This document shows positions 18,008 through 25,583 of a stretch of DNA of 64,000 nucleotides, piece by piece. How positions within the stretch are numbered: the stretch's first letter is position 1; each line of letters opens with the position of its first letter. Made by a program: the position numbers and the translations under genes. A model generated the notes under the pieces. That model saw only the letters and a list, made by a program, of their open reading frames with translations. It was not told the origin of the DNA and did not search any database. The stretch covers positions 1 through 64,000 of the forward strand of contig JADHWJ010000003.1 in assembly GCA_016783545.1 (NCBI GenBank), read 5' to 3'. This DNA comes from Candidatus Aenigmatarchaeota archaeon (GTDB lineage Archaea; Aenigmatarchaeota; Aenigmatarchaeia; QMZP01).

Positions 18008-18955
18008 TTATCTCCATTTCAACTGCTGCTCATATGTTGAGTGCGGCTTAAATTTTTTCTTTACATTCTCTATTCCAGCATTACCAACAGTTTCTATATC
18101 TTTATTATTTCCAATACCTAATCTTGCTTGCTTGCAATAATGAAAGTATCCAATATTTTCAGGGTTAAATCCCATTATTCTGGTAGCTATTGTGTCTGTT
18201 GCAAGGAAGTCTGTTCCAGCCAGTGCGAGTTTCATCATCACAGGATCTCCGTGCCCTGGTCCTTCTCCTTCCATTGCTTTAAAAGCGTCTATGACAGATA
18301 TGTCAGGAGATATCTTTTTGGCAATCTCAAATATGTTCTTGTTTATTGCCACTGTTCCCTGGTGTATGGCTGCTTTGTAGTTTTTGTATTTGGCTGAAAC
18401 TGGTAGCCTTTTTAGTGCAAAACCAACATATTTGCTTGCTGGAAAGTACTGATTTTTCAAGAGACTTCCAACAGCAAGGTTTTTCAGGGAAAGTGTAACA
18501 ACTACCTCATTATGTGTCTTCATTGGGCAGACAGATATTCTACAGTCAGATTCAACAACAGTCTTTGAGATCCTAAGCTCCATCGGTTTTAGTTCTGAAT
18601 CAAATCCAGAGACAGTTACATAATCATCCTTATTGAGGTCAAAGAAATCAATATTATATTCCTTTTTCAATGAAAGATATCCAAAGTTTTTGAATGCCTT
18701 GAAAGTATCATATGCACTTCCTTCTGCTATCAATAATTTCTGGTCTGTATGTTTTGATACAAAGTCCAGAACAGCCCTTACAGCATCAACATGTGTTGAT
18801 GCAAACTGATTGATATCAGAGACAAAATTAGGCTTTATAATTATCCGTTCTTTTCCTTTTATTTTTTCCTTTAGCTTTTCTTTTATTTCATCAAGACAGT
18901 TTGTTGTGTTTTCATACCTGTCTTCTCCTTTCCAAATGGAGACTTTGGTTTTCAT
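18008..18955 (-). CDS. DUF362 family protein
   Basis: The 315-aa protein has the DUF362 features: an N-terminal IIIKPNFVSDINQFASTHVD, central ESDCRISVCPMKTH and NLAVGSLLK, and a late GPGHGDPVMMKLALAGTD. No ferredoxin cysteines are present, unlike longer members. The biochemical role of the family is not settled. It lies upstream of alaX in the same direction and may be co-transcribed. Confidence 0.8.
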   Translation of the reverse strand: MKTKVSIWKGEDRYENTTNCLDEIKEKLKEKIKGKERIIIKPNFVSDINQFASTHVDAVRAVLDFVSKHTDQKLLIAEGSAYDTFKAFKNFGYLSLKKEYNIDFFDLNKDDYVTVSGFDSELKPMELRISKTVVESDCRISVCPMKTHNEVVVTLSLKNLAVGSLLKNQYFPASKYVGFALKRLPVSAKYKNYKAAIHQGTVAINKNIFEIAKKISPDISVIDAFKAMEGEGPGHGDPVMMKLALAGTDFLATDTIATRIMGFNPENIGYFHYCKQARLGIGNNKDIETVGNAGIENVKKKFKPHSTYEQQLKWR

Positions 18956-18974
18956 AGTAAGGATTGGTTTCTGT

Positions 18975-19115
18975 TCTTAAAATTGCTTCCAAAACAAAAA
19001 TGTCCGACACAGCCTTTAGAGCTCCCGCTTCTACCAAAGGCTGTGGAGCCAAACCCTATAAATGTCCGAAAATGCGGAAATTGGGCGGTGAGGAGAAGAT
19101 TGTCATTTTAGAGGG
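18975..19115. other. Short GC-richer segment with hairpin ending in the cassette motif
   Basis: This gene-less stretch holds a strong hairpin, CACAGCCTTT paired with AAAGGCTGTG around an 18-nt loop, flanked by two copies of AAATGTCCGA. It ends in TGTCATTTTAGAGGG (19101-19115). Composition and the end motif resemble the 3' termini of the gene-bearing islands, so it may be a decayed or gene-less cassette. It lies directly upstream of the vapBC-like promoter. Confidence 0.4.
19101..19115 (+). repeat. Cassette end motif TGTCATTTTAGAGGG
   Basis: This copy is identical over 21 nt (TTGTCATTTTAGAGGGAGAAA) to the copy at 21851. It is followed within ~10 bp by the TATA box of the downstream toxin-antitoxin pair. 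Orientation is the same as at 21851, 23671, 28805 and 35234. Confidence 0.7.
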
Positions 19116-19136
19116 AGAAAAAGCTTTATAAATATG
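19116..19136 (+). promoter_or_regulatory. BRE/TATA promoter of the AbrB-PIN operon
   Basis: GAAAAAGCTTTATAAATA matches an archaeal purine-rich BRE plus TATA box and is ~35 bp before the ATG at 19167. The inverted sequence GTATAACTAAGTTATAC between the box and the ATG is a likely antitoxin operator. Confidence 0.6.
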
Positions 19137-19166
19137 TATAACTAAGTTATACTAAGAGGTATAATT

Positions 19167-19418
19167 ATGGTGGACTTTGAAAGAAAGGTAGGTCCAAAGG
19201 GACAGGTTGTCATACCCAAAGAAATTAGGAAAAGTTTAGGTATATATCCTAACATGAAGGTTTTCCTTTTTGTATCAGACCACACTGTTATGATTAATAA
19301 GACGAAGAAAGGAATTGCAGATATATTTGAAGACTTGGTTGAGAAGGATGGTAAATACGTCAAAAAAATAAACACAGACAGATTTTATGAAAAAGAAATA
19401 AAGGAAAGATGGAAATGA
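19167..19418 (+). CDS. AbrB/MazE-type antitoxin
   Basis: The swapped-hairpin DNA-binding motif is clear: RKVGPKGQVVIPKEIRKSLGI, followed by VFLFVSDHTVMINK. The C-terminal half is charged and probably wraps the toxin. It overlaps the PIN gene by 10 nt. Such proteins repress their own operon, and a GTATAACTAAGTTATAC inverted repeat precedes the start. Confidence 0.85.
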   Translation: MVDFERKVGPKGQVVIPKEIRKSLGIYPNMKVFLFVSDHTVMINKTKKGIADIFEDLVEKDGKYVKKINTDRFYEKEIKERWK

Positions 19419-19837
19419 TATATATAGATTCCAACTTGTTCATTTATGCGAGAATTGATAAAGGAAAAATAGGCGAACAGACAAGGAAAATAATATCCCT
19501 TCTCGAGTCTGGAAAAATAGAAGCCTGTACTTCTGTTCTTTCTCTTGATGAAGTTGTATGGATTGTTAGAGAGGAACTGAAAGACTATAAAGCTGGTATA
19601 GATTGTGGAAGAATGATTATGGAAATCCCAAATCTCATTGTTCTGGATATCACAAAAGCAGAGATTCTCAAAGCGTTTGATTTAATGGAAAATGGTCTGA
19701 AACCGAGAGATGCCTTGCATGCAGCAACGTGTCTTAAGCATGGAGTATTTACCATAGTGACCAATGATAGTGATTTTAAAAAACTGGATTCATTAAATAC
19801 TTTAAATTTCGTGGAATTTTTAAAAGAAAATAAATAA
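19409..19837 (+). CDS. PIN-domain toxin (VapC-like)
   Basis: Catalytic acids are visible in IYIDSNLFIYA, LDEVVW, KPRDALHAA and IVTNDSDF, the four-acid PIN pattern. It is paired with the AbrB-type antitoxin just upstream, so this is a VapBC module, the second in the window. RNase activity is inferred from the family. The gene ends 5 bp from the convergent permease gene. Confidence 0.85.
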   Translation: MEMIYIDSNLFIYARIDKGKIGEQTRKIISLLESGKIEACTSVLSLDEVVWIVREELKDYKAGIDCGRMIMEIPNLIVLDITKAEILKAFDLMENGLKPRDALHAATCLKHGVFTIVTNDSDFKKLDSLNTLNFVEFLKENK

Positions 19838-19842
19838 ATATA

Positions 19843-21171
19843 TTATATCTTTTTCAAGCTTTTTAGAATAAAATAAATAATCAATCCAATTACAATTATT
19901 CCTAATTCATACAGATAAATAATTGGTTCAAAGTTAAGCATTATTGTTATCACAGCAATTATACCCAATAGAGCTGGTATTGGGAACCACCCTAAGTTTA
20001 ATGGAGATTTGAAATGCGGTTTTGTTTTTCTGTCTTTGTATCTTAGAGCTATCAGCGTAATGTTTATCACAAAGAACACAACGAATATTCCCAGATCTGT
20101 TACTGAAGCAAGTATAGAGATATCACCCAAAATAAGGAAGAACAGTGATATTACCATTATTGCAAGTATTGCAACATATGGTGTTCTTCTTCCAGAATGC
20201 ACTCTTGATAATAATGGTGGTAGACCACCCCCACTTGCCATTCCATACATTAATCTGGAGAATCCCATTAGTATTGCCAGCACAGTATTGAATGTTGCAA
20301 ACAGTGCTATTATAGTCATTAGAAGCATTCCATTAGGCCCCCAAGCAGTTCCTACCACAGTCGACAGAGGCGCCTCTTTTAATTCACTCCACGGCACAAC
20401 GCTTACTGCTGATAGTGCTACCAAAATATAAAGTATCGTTGATATCACCAATGCGTATATCAGAGCCCTTGGTATTACTTTTGCACCGTTCTTTGTCTCT
20501 TCGATAAGTTTTGGCATTTCATCAAAACCTATATATGCAAAGAATATCAGTGCTGCAGCAGCCATTATAGGTGAGAAGTCTGCAAAAGCAAATCCTCCGC
20601 CAGGTGTCTGCAGATAATCAACAGAACCAAGATGTGGAATACCAATTGCTATTATGATAAGAAGACCTATCATTTCAACAATAGTAAAAATAACATTAAG
20701 CCTTGCTGATTCCTTTACACCCCAGAAGTTTATTATCGAAAGAATGATTATAAGACCAGCTGCAATAAATGGTATTGTTGAGAAATCCCATACCATTAAT
20801 GTTGCAAAATATTCACTAAAACCCATTGCAACAGCTGTTGCTGATACTGAACCAGCAAAGATAAGAACCCAGCCTATTATGAAACTGAAAGAGTTTCTGT
20901 TAAATGTTTTCTTTGTATAGACATATTCAGCTGACTCTTTTGGGAAACGACTGGAAAGTTCGCAATATGAAAGTCCTGTAAGGGCAGCTATTATTGTTGC
21001 AACAACAAAGCTCAGCCAAAGAGAGTTTCCTGCTATGGCAGCACCCCTTCCAATAAGAACATAGATACCAGCACCAAGAATCAAACCAACTCCATACATT
21101 GTTATTTCAAAAAGGCTTAGTGTTTTCTTCAGTTTTGGTTCCTTTGGATGTTTGTAATGACCATGAGTCAT
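19843..21171 (-). CDS. APC-superfamily amino acid permease
   Basis: The 442-aa protein has about 12 hydrophobic helices and the APC N-terminal signature TMYGVGLILGAGIYVLIGRGA. FFAYIGFDEMPKLIEETKNG matches the conserved helix 6 region. It imports amino acids or polyamines through a cation or exchange gradient, which is useful for a lineage with limited biosynthesis. The N-terminus is a short His/Lys-rich cytoplasmic tail. It stands alone with an AT-rich promoter. Confidence 0.9.
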   Translation of the reverse strand: MTHGHYKHPKEPKLKKTLSLFEITMYGVGLILGAGIYVLIGRGAAIAGNSLWLSFVVATIIAALTGLSYCELSSRFPKESAEYVYTKKTFNRNSFSFIIGWVLIFAGSVSATAVAMGFSEYFATLMVWDFSTIPFIAAGLIIILSIINFWGVKESARLNVIFTIVEMIGLLIIIAIGIPHLGSVDYLQTPGGGFAFADFSPIMAAAALIFFAYIGFDEMPKLIEETKNGAKVIPRALIYALVISTILYILVALSAVSVVPWSELKEAPLSTVVGTAWGPNGMLLMTIIALFATFNTVLAILMGFSRLMYGMASGGGLPPLLSRVHSGRRTPYVAILAIMVISLFFLILGDISILASVTDLGIFVVFFVINITLIALRYKDRKTKPHFKSPLNLGWFPIPALLGIIAVITIMLNFEPIIYLYELGIIVIGLIIYFILKSLKKI

Positions 21172-21259
21172 AGTATTTTATTGTGTGAAGGAGGATATAA
21201 ATATTTATCCCTTTAAACTTACAAAATTGGTTATAAACAATACAATACAAAAATAAACC

Positions 21260-21448
21260 ATGAGACCATTAAACAAGTCTTCTTCAAGGAAGAAGTTCGG
21301 AAGAAGGAAAAAGAAAGGTAAAGGAAAGGCTTACAAGGCAATCTGTGGTAAGTGTGGAAAAGACTTTCTCATAGGGTTTAAGCCAAAGGAAGATAAGCCA
21401 GTTCTTTGCGGTGGTTGTTATAGGCCTAAGAGGGCTAATCACCGATAA
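21260..21448 (+). CDS. Basic zinc-ribbon protein (CxxC-KPVxC type)
   Basis: A highly basic N-terminus (KKFGRRKKKGKGK) precedes CGKCGKDF and KPVLCGGCYRPKR. The two CxxC pairs about 20 residues apart match the small CxxCx-KPVYCxxC family seen in many bacteria and archaea. Nucleic-acid binding is likely from charge. It converges with the metallopeptidase gene, overlapping it by 14 nt. Confidence 0.75.
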   Translation: MRPLNKSSSRKKFGRRKKKGKGKAYKAICGKCGKDFLIGFKPKEDKPVLCGGCYRPKRANHR

Positions 21449-21812
21449 TATACTCTTTATAGAACTTCTCTACTATTCTCCTATTCACATAAGGTTTATG
21501 ATGCCTAAACCCGCCTCCCATTGAGGCAGGTATATGCAATAATTCATGTATGATTGTTCTTGTTTGATCATCGTATGATAATCTGTCAAAATGCTCTGAA
21601 ATCACCTCTATAACATAATGTGCCTTTATTCCTAGTGCTTTTTGGAATATCCTAGAAAGCGCATGACAGCGCGCTAAAGTCCTTCTTGATTTGGAGCCCT
21701 TACTACGCACAAAAGCCACTCTTGAGAGATCTATATGCTGTAGGCTTAATCGAATAGTCACGTGTAAAGCTCTTTTCTGAATATCTGGTGCTGGATGATA
21801 AGAAATTCCCAT
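21435..21812 (-). CDS. Putative metallopeptidase (HExxH)
   Basis: The 125-aa protein carries HELLHIPASMGGGFRHH, a zinc-protease HExxH motif with a downstream histidine pair, as in the putative phage metallopeptidase family. The N-terminal part (DIQKRALHVTIRLSL) fits the same fold. These small proteases are often linked to mobile elements. The neighbouring motif copy at 21851 lies in its upstream region. The substrate is unknown. Confidence 0.75.
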   Translation of the reverse strand: MGISYHPAPDIQKRALHVTIRLSLQHIDLSRVAFVRSKGSKSRRTLARCHALSRIFQKALGIKAHYVIEVISEHFDRLSYDDQTRTIIHELLHIPASMGGGFRHHKPYVNRRIVEKFYKEYIIGD

Positions 21813-22208
21813 AATTAAGATTGTATTGCTAACTAAAAAATCACTAATTTTGTCATTTTAGAGGGAGAAATAAGCTTATAAGGGGGAAATCTATATATTC
21901 TATATGTCACTACTATTTAGTGACTATAGTTGGGGAGAATTGGGAGGAGAAGTCCTGATTCTTCGTCTAAAACATAAGTCTAAATGGTGTAAAATCCATG
22001 TCGGCTATCACACGTATTAATCCATCTGTTTTGCTTCGGCATTACAGAACAAGAGAAAAACAAAAAAAATCGAACCCAAATATACGAAATAAAGGGGTGT
22101 TTTATCGCCTCTTCCTATCGATTTTTGGGTTTGATCTTACTAGTTTTACGAATCATTTCACAGTTTTCCGAGTGTCTTTTCTAGATCTCCGAAGGGGGGT
22201 GATACTAA
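21813..22208. other. Gene-less leader of cassette 2 with structured repeats
   Basis: No convincing gene is visible here. The stretch holds the motif copy TGTCATTTTAGAGGG (21851-21865), a TATA-like AAGCTTATAAG, a hairpin GTCACTA/TAGTGAC near 21905, and a larger inverted repeat TCGAACCCAAA/TTTGGGTTTGA (around 22069 and 22124). It ends in the strong Shine-Dalgarno of the first cassette gene. Confidence 0.5.
21851..21865 (+). repeat. Cassette end motif TGTCATTTTAGAGGG (left of cassette 2)
   Basis: This is in direct orientation with the copy at 23671. Together the two bracket cassette 2 and could represent attL and attR. It shares 21 identical nucleotides with the copy at 19101. Confidence 0.7.
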
Positions 22209-22517
22209 GTGGATCTTCTGATCCAGATAAGGCCTTTTCTGGGTACGGTTCTCTGTGGTGCCGGTTTGTTCCTAGCACTCTGGAGATATCCCAGAAATGA
22301 GGGGCTGGTCAGGTTGGGGATTCTCACAGCCTTTGTGGGGCTCTCATATAACCTCAACCTGGACTGGGACGGAAAGTTCCTGTGTCCTGCCGTTTTCATG
22401 GCAGCAGGAGTGGTCATATCTCTCCTGGAAAGGCCATTGGACCGGGTTTTCTGTCTGATGGGTGGATTCATGGCCTTCTTGGGCCTGCTTTCCGCTCTTC
22501 TCTACCAGCCGTTTTAG
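22209..22517 (+). CDS. Small four-helix membrane protein, foreign-looking
   Basis: The GTG start is preceded by GAAGGGGGGTGAT, a very strong Shine-Dalgarno. The 102-aa product has about four hydrophobic helices (TVLCGAGLFLALW, LGILTAFVGLSY, FLCPAVFMAAGVVISLL, FCLMGGFMAFLGLLSALL) and short loops. Codon use (CTC, CTG, GCC) differs from the archaeal neighbours. Function is unknown. A TCGCCA/TGGCGA hairpin follows 15 nt after the stop. Confidence 0.6.
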   Translation: MDLLIQIRPFLGTVLCGAGLFLALWRYPRNEGLVRLGILTAFVGLSYNLNLDWDGKFLCPAVFMAAGVVISLLERPLDRVFCLMGGFMAFLGLLSALLYQPF

Positions 22518-22524
22518 TGTAGAG

Positions 22525-22636
22525 ACAGCCCTCGCCAACCCATGGCGAACCGAAGGGTAGCAAGGTTGAAATTCCTGCTGCCGAATAATAATGGGTAAAA
22601 TGGTCCCGTGTGAACGCCTTCATGTGGCGGGGCTGT
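22525..22636 (+). ncRNA. Possible structured RNA between cassette 2 genes
   Basis: The ~112-nt stretch is closed by near-complementary arms ACAGCCCTCGCCA and TGGCGGGGCTGT. Inside are further pairings: GGTAGCAAGG with CCTGCTGCC and GGG with CCC around AATGG. No ORF explains it. It could be a structured RNA or a recombination-site hairpin. I do not recognise a known RNA family. Confidence 0.3.
22532..22549 (+). repeat. Post-gene hairpin, TCGCCAACCCATGGCGAA
   Basis: A 6-bp stem TCGCCA/TGGCGA with loop ACCCA lies 15 nt after the first cassette 2 gene. An almost identical copy follows the third gene, at 23552. Confidence 0.7.
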
Positions 22637-22740
22637 TGTATACTAAGTTCTGTGAATAATCACCTGGGATCACAATTGTCTTTCATTGTGAAAGGCTGAT
22701 CTTGGGTGGATATAGCCTCTAGATCCTGAAGGGGAACGCT

Positions 22741-23214
22741 ATGAGGCAGCTGGCAGCCGTTGCGTGCTTGTTGGTGGTGTCGGTGGCCTTCGGCCAGGAT
22801 TTCAGCAAGATGACCCCTAAGCAGATCATTGCTTGGGGCGAGCGCAGGAACGCCGAGATGGAGAAGGAGTTGGCCGAGGCCAAAAAGGTCCTCAAGGTCA
22901 TGGACACGCTCCGGAAGGTCAACGGCAAACTCAAGGGCACTGGGATGGTCCTGGAGACGTTTGCCCAGGCCGAAGCCCGCAGGCAGGCGTTCCTGAAGAG
23001 CTTCTCGAAGCCGTTGAGGGACAGCGCCAAGATCTGTCGGGAGGGCGCCGAGGAGCTCAGGAAGAACCGCGCCAACCTGAAGGTCGATCCGAACGACCCG
23101 GCCGAGGTCAAGGCCCTGAAGTTAATGTCCAAGGATATCCCCACCTGTTTCGACAACGCTGGGAATTCCCAGGACAAGGCGGCCGATGCCATCGAGGGCA
23201 AGACCTCGAAGTAG
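22741..23214 (+). CDS. Secreted alpha-helical protein, bacterial-looking
   Basis: The product begins with a bacterial-type signal peptide, MRQLAAVACLLVVSVAFGQ, with cleavage likely after AFG. A charged, helical, probably coiled-coil domain follows (KELAEAKKVLKVMDTLRK). The start has AAGGGGA 6 nt upstream. G+C and codon choice (GCC, AAG, CTC) are unlike the host. Two cysteines (CREG, TCFD) could form a disulfide. Family and function are unknown. Confidence 0.65.
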   Translation: MRQLAAVACLLVVSVAFGQDFSKMTPKQIIAWGERRNAEMEKELAEAKKVLKVMDTLRKVNGKLKGTGMVLETFAQAEARRQAFLKSFSKPLRDSAKICREGAEELRKNRANLKVDPNDPAEVKALKLMSKDIPTCFDNAGNSQDKAADAIEGKTSK

Positions 23215-23222
23215 CCACCAAT

Positions 23223-23237
23223 AGCCAGCCAATGGCT
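23223..23237 (+). repeat. Post-gene hairpin, AGCCAGCCAATGGCT
   Basis: A 5-bp stem AGCCA/TGGCT lies 8 nt after the stop of the secreted-protein gene. It shares the core CCARCC-ATGGC with the hairpins at 22532 and 23552. Confidence 0.6.
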
Positions 23238-23383
23238 TAATTCGCGGGTTTGGGAGTACCTGCAGAAATTGGTAAAACTCCTTGGTCCTAGAAAGCAGCC
23301 ACCTCACAGTGGTTGGGACCTGGCAACGTTCAATGGGAACGGCTGAGAGCTGCAAGGAACCCGGAGAATGAGGGGGACTTGAG

Positions 23384-23539
23384 ATGGATGCTTATTTGTG
23401 GAATATGGTCAGGAGCTGTGGTGTGGACGCAACGCTGGAAAACCGACGCAACCTCCTCGAGGTTGCCGCTCGGAACTTCAATTTCGGGGCGCTTTTCCGA
23501 CTCACGAGGGACATCGAACTCTTGAAGTCGATGTTGTAG
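23384..23539 (+). CDS. Small cassette protein (51 aa)
   Basis: This ORF is below the track cutoff. It follows a GAGGGGGA ribosome binding site 6 nt before the ATG. The product, MDAYLWNMVRSCG..., is a mixed-charge peptide rich in Arg and Leu without membrane segments. G+C bias and RBS match the rest of the cassette. A TCGCCA/TGGCGA hairpin follows 12 nt after the stop, as after the first cassette gene. Function is unknown. Confidence 0.5.
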   Translation: MDAYLWNMVRSCGVDATLENRRNLLEVAARNFNFGALFRLTRDIELLKSML

Positions 23540-23551
23540 TGAAGGAACATT

Positions 23552-23569
23552 TCGCCAGCCCATGGCGAA
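23552..23569 (+). repeat. Post-gene hairpin, TCGCCAGCCCATGGCGAA
   Basis: This is one base different from the copy at 22532 and lies at the same distance from a stop codon. It could be a terminator or a recombination hairpin. Confidence 0.7.
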
Positions 23570-23670
23570 TAGTTTGGTCAACAAGAGAAAGGGGGTGGTT
23601 AAACCAACTACCTGAAATAACAAATAGGCTGGCCACTTGCCTCATTAATAAAAGTGGTGTCGTTTTATAC

Positions 23671-23685
23671 TGTCATCTTAGAGGG
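23671..23685 (+). repeat. Cassette end motif TGTCATCTTAGAGGG
   Basis: This copy ends exactly where the stop codon of the convergent host gene begins (23686). It is preceded by TTTTATAC and the hairpin CCACTT/AAGTGG. It is the only copy at a gene's 3' end, which argues against a purely promoter-related role. Confidence 0.7.
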
Positions 23686-24201
23686 CTATACATCAAAATA
23701 TGTCGGGTCGCTTTTTCTTTCTGCTTTTGGTATTTTTTCATCTAGATGAGCATCATATCTGTCAACTCTTACCTGGTTTGTTCCTGAATGACAGCTTAAA
23801 GTAATAATCTCTGGTACAAGACCAAACATTCTTCGTATATCCTTTGCTATCTTAATGCTATGTTTCTTTGATTTTCTGACAGCTCTATCCATATTACCAG
23901 CTGTTGTCTTCACTTCAACATTATAGATACCACTATTCACAATAAATACATCAGATATTCTTCTTTTTGCATTCCATTCAACATCAACATAAGGAGCAAA
24001 GTCTCCAAAGTCCATTCCAAACTCTTCAGGATTCCTGGCAAACGAAAGAAGAACATAATCATGCCACGTCCTTTCAAGATCTATTGCATTGCTATTCAGA
24101 TGAGCATATCTTTGTATGCTGCTGAATCTTGGATTTCTATATTCACTTAGTTCAGGACATTGTAGCCAATCTTCTTCCACCAAGTAAGGCAGATAGCTCA
24201 T
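23686..24201 (-). CDS. PD-(D/E)XK nuclease-like protein
   Basis: The 171-aa protein contains RRISDVFIVNSGIYNVEVKTT, which fits the D-x(n)-E-x-K active-site core of PD-(D/E)XK nucleases, followed by a helix rich in Lys (RKSKKHSIKIAKDI). No known restriction or repair family is recognised. The last codon borders the cassette end motif. A DNA-cleaving or DNA-binding role is inferred only from the motif. Confidence 0.5.
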   Translation of the reverse strand: MSYLPYLVEEDWLQCPELSEYRNPRFSSIQRYAHLNSNAIDLERTWHDYVLLSFARNPEEFGMDFGDFAPYVDVEWNAKRRISDVFIVNSGIYNVEVKTTAGNMDRAVRKSKKHSIKIAKDIRRMFGLVPEIITLSCHSGTNQVRVDRYDAHLDEKIPKAERKSDPTYFDV

Positions 24202-24317
24202 AAAAATAACCTAAAATTCGATATTAGAGCAAATGCTAAGAAAACTAGAAAATAATACCCGGTATAAACATTTGTAAATTGCTCATGGAGAAATATTGTA
24301 TGAAAAGACTTAAATAA

Positions 24318-25583
24318 CTATCCTTTGCACGCATTGTATATGTTCTCAAACAGTTCTCTCAGTTTGTCCTTTGGAACAGAAGAAAAAGCTATTCTCAAAA
24401 GGTTTCCAATGGCTATCACACCAGTATCATAGTCCTTTAGCAGCTTCTTTCTTACCTCTTCGCCGTCTTTGTTTAGTTCTATGCACATGAAATATCCTGA
24501 ATTGAAAGGAAGTGCCTCAAAATATTCTTTGTATTTTTCATCTGAAAGTATTTTTTTGACTTCTTCGTATCGTTCCCTTAGAATTTTAAAGTTCTTTTCC
24601 TCATCTTCTTTTAGTTTTGGATTATCTAAAGCCTTTATTGCAAGGAATTGGGAATGTGTGCATACATTGGAAATACCTCCTCTAATTGAACCAGATGTTT
24701 TGTCTTCTAAAACTTCTGCAACTTTGTCTTTGATTCCCTTGAAAGCGTATGTTATGAAACCTACTCTAAGGCCCCATGAATACATCTCCTTTGTAATGCC
24801 ATCAAGCTTTATTGCAAGTATATTTTTATGAAGGTCTGCTAGTTCTGAAAATAAAGATTTTCTGAATATGTTATTTTCAAAAAACAGTCCAAAATAAGCA
24901 TCATCGCATATCACAACCAGTTTGTTTCCAGCTTCTGCGCTCTCTTTTATAGCATTTATAATTCCATCAGCATCTTCTTCTGTTGCACTGTAACCTGTTG
25001 GGTTATTGGGAAAATTTAGAAGCACTATCTGTTTGCCTGGATTTTGTTTTAGTTTTTGCTTCAGACCCTCTACATTGAACTTCCCCTCAGAGAACGTAGG
25101 AAACATATCCAGTTCTGCATGCTGAAATGTTAACTTGTAATTGCCCCAGATCTTGTCAGGTGTTATTATTTTCTCTCCATTGTTTACAAAAAGACTTGAT
25201 ACAATACTTAGACCATGTGTTATCGCATTAGTAACAACAGGGAGACTTGTCTTCTCCTTAACTGAATTTCTTTCCTTTATTCTTTTCAGCCACCTTTCTG
25301 CTAGTGCCATCTGGCCATAGCTAGGTGAATAAAGTACTGTTTCGCTCGGAGAAAGCTTTGAATTTTCTGTTATTACACTCATTGAAAGCGGCTCACCAGA
25401 ATCATCTAAAGCAACACCTATTGTGGCGTTTATTTTCTTTCCTTTTGCCTGTGCAGCCTGAGCTAGTATTCCCTTCTTAGGAAAAAAGCACATTCTACCC
25501 CTTTCAGAAAGCATCTCAAATATTTGCGGTGCTTCTTTTTTTAATATATCATTTATCTCACATACTTGGTCATTAACTTTCAT
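24318..25583 (-). CDS. Class I/II aminotransferase (PLP-dependent)
   Basis: The 421-aa fold-type I enzyme has LLNFPNNPTGYSAT (cofactor-site Asn), VICDDAYFGLFF (Asp binding the pyridine ring) and the IKLDGITKEMYSWGLRVGF segment with the Schiff-base lysine and a substrate arginine. It is probably an aromatic or broad-range aminotransferase. It overlaps the upstream PEPCK gene by 11 nt, so the two are one operon linking PEP/oxaloacetate metabolism with amino-group transfer. Confidence 0.85.
   Translation of the reverse strand: MKVNDQVCEINDILKKEAPQIFEMLSERGRMCFFPKKGILAQAAQAKGKKINATIGVALDDSGEPLSMSVITENSKLSPSETVLYSPSYGQMALAERWLKRIKERNSVKEKTSLPVVTNAITHGLSIVSSLFVNNGEKIITPDKIWGNYKLTFQHAELDMFPTFSEGKFNVEGLKQKLKQNPGKQIVLLNFPNNPTGYSATEEDADGIINAIKESAEAGNKLVVICDDAYFGLFFENNIFRKSLFSELADLHKNILAIKLDGITKEMYSWGLRVGFITYAFKGIKDKVAEVLEDKTSGSIRGGISNVCTHSQFLAIKALDNPKLKEDEEKNFKILRERYEEVKKILSDEKYKEYFEALPFNSGYFMCIELNKDGEEVRKKLLKDYDTGVIAIGNLLRIAFSSVPKDKLRELFENIYNACKG

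Larger units (their letters stand above)
21866..23685. mobile_element. GC-rich gene cassette 2 (three small genes)
   Basis: The segment is bracketed by direct copies of the TGTCA-type motif. G+C content is visibly higher than in the flanks. It contains three small genes with strong purine-rich ribosome binding sites. Each gene is followed 10-15 nt downstream by a related short hairpin with core CCARCC-ATGGC. The right end carries CCACTT/AAGTGG and then the motif. No recombinase gene is included. Confidence 0.55.

Noticed and set aside
22555-22625. Fragment of 23S rRNA (AAGGTTGAAATTCCTGC resembles a conserved 23S segment)
   Set aside because: The similarity is confined to a dozen bases and the surrounding sequence and helices do not follow the rRNA fold.
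21435-24201. Prophage or insertion sequence around the metallopeptidase and nuclease-like genes
   Set aside because: No integrase, transposase, terminase, capsid or terminal inverted repeats are visible; both genes have host-like composition.
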